Assembly: GCA_051877515.1 (NCBI GenBank)
Contig: JBJEIY010000050.1
Span: 62,001 to 126,000, forward strand
Source of the DNA: XBB1006 sp051877515
Lineage (GTDB): Bacteria; Bacillota; Clostridia; Lachnospirales; Lachnospiraceae
Reading direction: 5' to 3'
Length of the DNA: 64,000 nt
The notes under the pieces were generated by a model. The model worked only from the letters and a program-made list of their open reading frames with translations. It was not told the origin of the DNA and made no database searches. Positions 61,262 through 64,000 of the stretch are shown here, one piece after another. The first letter of the stretch is position 1. Each line of letters opens with the position of its first letter. Both the position numbers and the translations under genes were made by a program.

Positions 61262-61891
61262 CTATTTCGTTCCAAAAATACGGTCACCGGCATCTCCCAG
61301 ACCGGGCACGATATAGCCGTGTTCATTTAAATGATCGTCCAACGCTCCAATATAAATATCAACATCCGGATGGACATTTTTCATACGATCCACGCCTTCC
61401 GGCGCCGCAATGACACACAGAAAATGGATCTTCTGAACCCCTTTATCTTTTAACATTTGAATCGCTGCTACAGAAGAACCGCCGGTAGCAAGCATGGGAT
61501 CCACAACAAAGACTTCCCTTTCCTCACAGTCCTCCGGTAATTTGCAGTAGTATTCCACCGGCTCTAAAGTTTCCGGGTCGCGATACAAACCGATATGTCC
61601 TACTTTTGCAGCAGGGATCATAGCCAGCATTCCATCCACCATACCCAGACCTGCACGTAAAATAGGTACGATTGCCAGCTTCTTTCCCTTTAATTCTTTT
61701 ACGGTAGTTTTACAGATAGGGGTTTTAATCTCTACCTCTGTAAGCTCCAGATCCCTGGTTGCTTCATAACACTCCAGCATTGCAATTTCACTGATCAGTT
61801 TACGAAACTCTTTTGATCCTACTGATTCTCTTCTGATCCAGCCAATTTTATGCTGGATCAATGGATGATCCATAACAACGACTTTTGCCAT
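61262..61891 (-). CDS. upp: Uracil phosphoribosyltransferase
   Basis: A 209-residue pyrimidine-salvage enzyme making UMP from uracil and PRPP. The motifs are VPILRAGLGMVDGML, the PRPP loop VVDPMLATGGSSVAAIQML and the C-terminal GYIVPGLGDAGDRIFGT, which binds uracil. It has the standard length. It is 3 bp after the pseudo-phosphatase gene. Confidence 0.97.
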   Translation of the reverse strand: MAKVVVMDHPLIQHKIGWIRRESVGSKEFRKLISEIAMLECYEATRDLELTEVEIKTPICKTTVKELKGKKLAIVPILRAGLGMVDGMLAMIPAAKVGHIGLYRDPETLEPVEYYCKLPEDCEEREVFVVDPMLATGGSSVAAIQMLKDKGVQKIHFLCVIAAPEGVDRMKNVHPDVDIYIGALDDHLNEHGYIVPGLGDAGDRIFGTK

Positions 61892-61894
61892 GTT

Positions 61895-62350
61895 TTATCT
61901 TTCTCCTTTACTTACTAGCATAACTAGTTTTTTTATGATTATACTAAGAGACTCGTAACACAGACCATAGGATTGCAGCGTGCCTCCATATGGATCCATG
62001 ATTTCCAGTTCATCTCCCGTAAGATCTGTTAACAGCTGTACATTCCTGGCCTTTTCGTACTGCTCCAAAATCCTCTTCTTCTGCTGCTCCTCCATGGTCA
62101 GCACCAGGGTGTCATCGGCAAAATCTTCTTCCCTGAGCTGTTCACTGAGGAAATTGGGACAATTAAGCCCATTACTTATAAGCACTGCCTCCACCTTCTG
62201 GTTCATGGGTTCGGGAAAAAGTACCACCAACCCTCTGGCTTGTGCCGTTACTTCTTCTTCCCTGTTATATTCATCGAAAATGGCCTTCGCCATAATGGCA
62301 CGCTCATTTCCGTGATCCTCCACAAAAATGATCTTCCTGATATCTGCCAT
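61895..62350 (-). CDS. Low-molecular-weight protein phosphatase homologue lacking the catalytic Cys
   Basis: A 151-residue protein with the fold of LMW tyrosine/arginine phosphatases. The P-loop FVCTGNTCRS of active enzymes is replaced by FVEDHGNERA, so the nucleophile Cys is Glu, although Arg is kept. The later catalytic Asp loop is present as MDPYGGTLQSYG, and LTMEEQQKKRI matches the family. It is therefore probably a pseudo-enzyme that binds or regulates. It lies between tsaC and upp, where many Lachnospiraceae carry an active phosphatase. Confidence 0.82.
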   Translation of the reverse strand: MADIRKIIFVEDHGNERAIMAKAIFDEYNREEEVTAQARGLVVLFPEPMNQKVEAVLISNGLNCPNFLSEQLREEDFADDTLVLTMEEQQKKRILEQYEKARNVQLLTDLTGDELEIMDPYGGTLQSYGLCYESLSIIIKKLVMLVSKGER

Positions 62351-62377
62351 ATACTTCTTTCCTTTCCCGGAATACTT

Positions 62378-63472
62378 TTATTCCACATGGATGACCTTGT
62401 GGCCTGCTGCCCTGATCAGTCGATTCATTACTGCCTGTCCGACCCCCTTATCTGAAAAGCTTTCTGAGTATATGATGTCCATTTTTTCCTCGTCAAACTC
62501 TCTCAGGACTTTATACAATTGTTTTGCAACCGAAGCATCATCTCCCTCATGGCCAATGGATTTTAAAACAAGAATGGATTTGCCGCTTCTTTCTTGCTCG
62601 AGTTGCAAGTTTTCAAAAAGCGTGAGTGTCTCACTGGTGGCCATGATTCCACAACGACGGTTTGCCGCTGCTGCTTCCCCGGCAAGCTGAAGCATTTTCT
62701 CTCCCACTTTCTTTTGGGACGTTCCCTGAACCAGAATGAGTTCTGCCTTTGGCGCATAATGGCGATATTTCATTCCGGGCGCCTTTGGTCTGGCATCTTT
62801 GGAAGTTCCGTCAACCGCCGGATCTATAAATACTTCCCGGGACAAAACCTGTTCCATCATTTCTTTTGTAATATAACCCGGTCTTAGAATCGTAATCCTG
62901 TCTTCCGTAAGATCCACAATGGTTGATTCTATTCCAATCCCCACCTGGCCTCCATCCAGGATCATGGGGATCTTACCATCCATATCCTGAAACACATGCT
63001 CTGCCATGGTTGGGCTGGGTCTGCCGGATGTGTTGGCACTGGGTGCTGCAATATACCCCCCTGCCGCTTTGATAAACGCCAGTGCAATGGGATGATCCGG
63101 CATCCGCACTGCCACAGTCTTTAAGCCCCCGGTGGTTTCGTCCGGAACCACTTCCTTCTTATTAAAGCACATGGTCAGAGGTCCCGGCCAGAAAGCATCC
63201 GCCAGTAAACCGGCCTCCTTCGGAAGTTGCCGCACAATACGCTTTAGCGCCTCAAACTCTGCAATATGAACGATCAACGGATTGTCAGAGGGTCTTCCCT
63301 TTGCTGCATAGATTTTCCCGGAAGCTGTAGGATTTAGTGCATCTGCTCCCAATCCGTAGACGGTCTCTGTAGGAAAAGCAACCAGCTCCCCTTGTTTTGC
63401 CAATTCCCCTGCTATCCGGATCTGGTTTTCATCTATATTTTGTTCATCAATTCTTACTACTTTTGTTACCAT
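62378..63472 (-). CDS. tsaC: L-threonylcarbamoyladenylate synthase, Sua5 type
   Basis: A 364-residue enzyme making threonylcarbamoyl-AMP for the t6A modification of ANN-decoding tRNAs. The YrdC domain (about 15-200) has VAFPTETVYGLGADALN, KGRPSDNPLIVH and SANTSGRPSPT. The C-terminal Sua5 domain (about 240-364) follows the PGMKYRHYAPKAEL linker. The ATG at 63472 lies six bases after a -10 box and has no ribosome site, so the message may be leaderless. Confidence 0.95.
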   Translation of the reverse strand: MVTKVVRIDEQNIDENQIRIAGELAKQGELVAFPTETVYGLGADALNPTASGKIYAAKGRPSDNPLIVHIAEFEALKRIVRQLPKEAGLLADAFWPGPLTMCFNKKEVVPDETTGGLKTVAVRMPDHPIALAFIKAAGGYIAAPSANTSGRPSPTMAEHVFQDMDGKIPMILDGGQVGIGIESTIVDLTEDRITILRPGYITKEMMEQVLSREVFIDPAVDGTSKDARPKAPGMKYRHYAPKAELILVQGTSQKKVGEKMLQLAGEAAAANRRCGIMATSETLTLFENLQLEQERSGKSILVLKSIGHEGDDASVAKQLYKVLREFDEEKMDIIYSESFSDKGVGQAVMNRLIRAAGHKVIHVE

Positions 63473-63478
63473 AATTTT

Positions 63479-63506
63479 ATTATAACAGTTTTCGTTCAGT
63501 TGGCAA
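63479..63506 (-). promoter_or_regulatory. Promoter abutting the tsaC start codon
   Basis: TTGCCA (63501-63506) and TATAAT (63479-63484) on the minus strand are 16 bp apart. Only six bases separate the -10 box from the ATG at 63472, so transcription should begin at or within the start codon. Confidence 0.6.
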
Positions 63507-63509
63507 CCT

Positions 63510-64000
63510 TTAGCGGGAAAAGTAATCCAGGATACCATCACATACGGCAGATGCAATCTTTTTCTGATATTCCGTTTCCGAAAGTTTTTGTGCTTCTGAC
63601 TGGTTACTTAAAAATCCACATTCTACGATAATGGTCGGGCAACCGGAATGAACCAGGATATAATAGCTGGAATCCGCTTTCTCTATCCTGGTATTTTCAG
63701 GATCTACGTCCGATATCAGCCTCTTCTGGACCAAGGAAGCCAACTCTTTTCCCTTTTCCGATGCTGTATGGTAAAACACCTGCGCCCCATGGATTTCCGG
63801 GCTGGTGTAGCTGTTCTGATGGATACTGACACAAAGGTCGACTTCTTCTTGGTTGATGAGATCGATGCGGGCATTCATATCTTCTCCCTTTGATGCATTG
63901 GACTGCCCTGTAGCTGCCACGTCTTCTGTTCTGGTCATGATCACCCGGATTTTGTTTTTCTCCAGCTCTCCTTTTAAACAAGCGGCAATTTCCAAATTCA
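63510..64000 (-). CDS. N-acetylmuramoyl-L-alanine amidase (CwlD-like), N-terminus beyond the window
   Basis: The C-terminal 163 residues of an Amidase_3 zinc enzyme that cuts the bond between MurNAc and L-Ala in peptidoglycan. Visible motifs are RVIMTRTED, MNARIDLIN, SIHQNSY (zinc His) and IIVECGFLSNQSEAQKL with the catalytic Glu. The first zinc-ligand motif (GHGG-type) and the signal sequence must lie beyond base 64000, where the frame stays open. Length and motifs suggest CwlD, involved in spore cortex, but a vegetative amidase is possible. Confidence 0.9.
   Translation of the reverse strand, partial: NLEIAACLKGELEKNKIRVIMTRTEDVAATGQSNASKGEDMNARIDLINQEEVDLCVSIHQNSYTSPEIHGAQVFYHTASEKGKELASLVQKRLISDVDPENTRIEKADSSYYILVHSGCPTIIVECGFLSNQSEAQKLSETEYQKKIASAVCDGILDYFSR

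Overview
The window looks like a chromosome segment of a motile, low-to-mid GC Clostridia member, most likely Lachnospiraceae. Supporting signs are a tad/Flp pilus locus with FHA- and DUF5702-type partners, flagellin with FliS, several conserved proteins typical of that family, strong GGAGG ribosome sites, and sigma-A and sigma-28 promoters. Almost every gene lies on the minus strand. The exceptions are murG, a DUF2508-like gene and one small gene inside a mobile element. I saw no rRNA, tRNA or CRISPR.

Layout. 1-2588 holds a membrane hybrid histidine kinase cut by the window edge. 2803-15696 is a greA-lysS operon interrupted by a 10.4-kb AT-rich integrative element (3254-13702). 15847-18757 holds dusB, coaX, a small conserved gene and birA. 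18847-20235 is an SPFH/NfeD pair. Then come a SleB-type cell-wall hydrolase, pgi, an isolated murG, a HIT protein, a flavodoxin-like reductase with an SCP2 domain, and a rhomboid protease. 27095-35300 is a complete tad pilus operon (tadZ, tadA, tadB, tadC, flp, TadG-like, TadE-like, prepilin peptidase, small TadE-like, FHA). 35399-36335 is a YbjQ gene with a MerR-type regulator. 36720-41985 is a flagellin locus. 42044-52161 carries a large exported protein, a methyltransferase, glgB, a TPR/ATPase protein, an AI-2E-type permease and a coiled-coil protein. 52310-59413 is the F-type ATP synthase operon. 59595-64000 holds a split chromate transporter, dCMP deaminase, upp, a degenerate phosphatase, tsaC and a partial amidase.

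The most interesting region is the element. A 16-bp direct repeat (3254-3269 and 13687-13702) flanks an int/xis module, a Rep-like gene, a serine recombinase and a probable defence cargo. The target is inside lysS. The repeat encodes Phe-Pro-Thr-Met-Lys-Ser at the end of the catalytic LysRS, and on the far side the same frame continues into a 152-residue EMAP/MetG-type tRNA-binding domain. Excision would restore a fused LysRS of about 644 residues. Integration cuts it at the domain junction, supplies a new stop and terminator, and leaves the tRNA-binding domain as an orphan reading frame starting at an ATG inside the repeat.

The cargo is a minus-strand gene set: a double zinc-ribbon protein, a 746-residue protein ending in an Mrr-type nuclease, a GHKL ATPase ending in an HExxH metalloprotease motif, and a 75-residue zinc-ribbon protein. 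This is a plausible undescribed defence system. Other points worth checking are a Na+-type signature in the ATP synthase c subunit, a pseudo-phosphatase, structured RNAs in the tad operon, a leader ORF before birA and an apparently leaderless tsaC.
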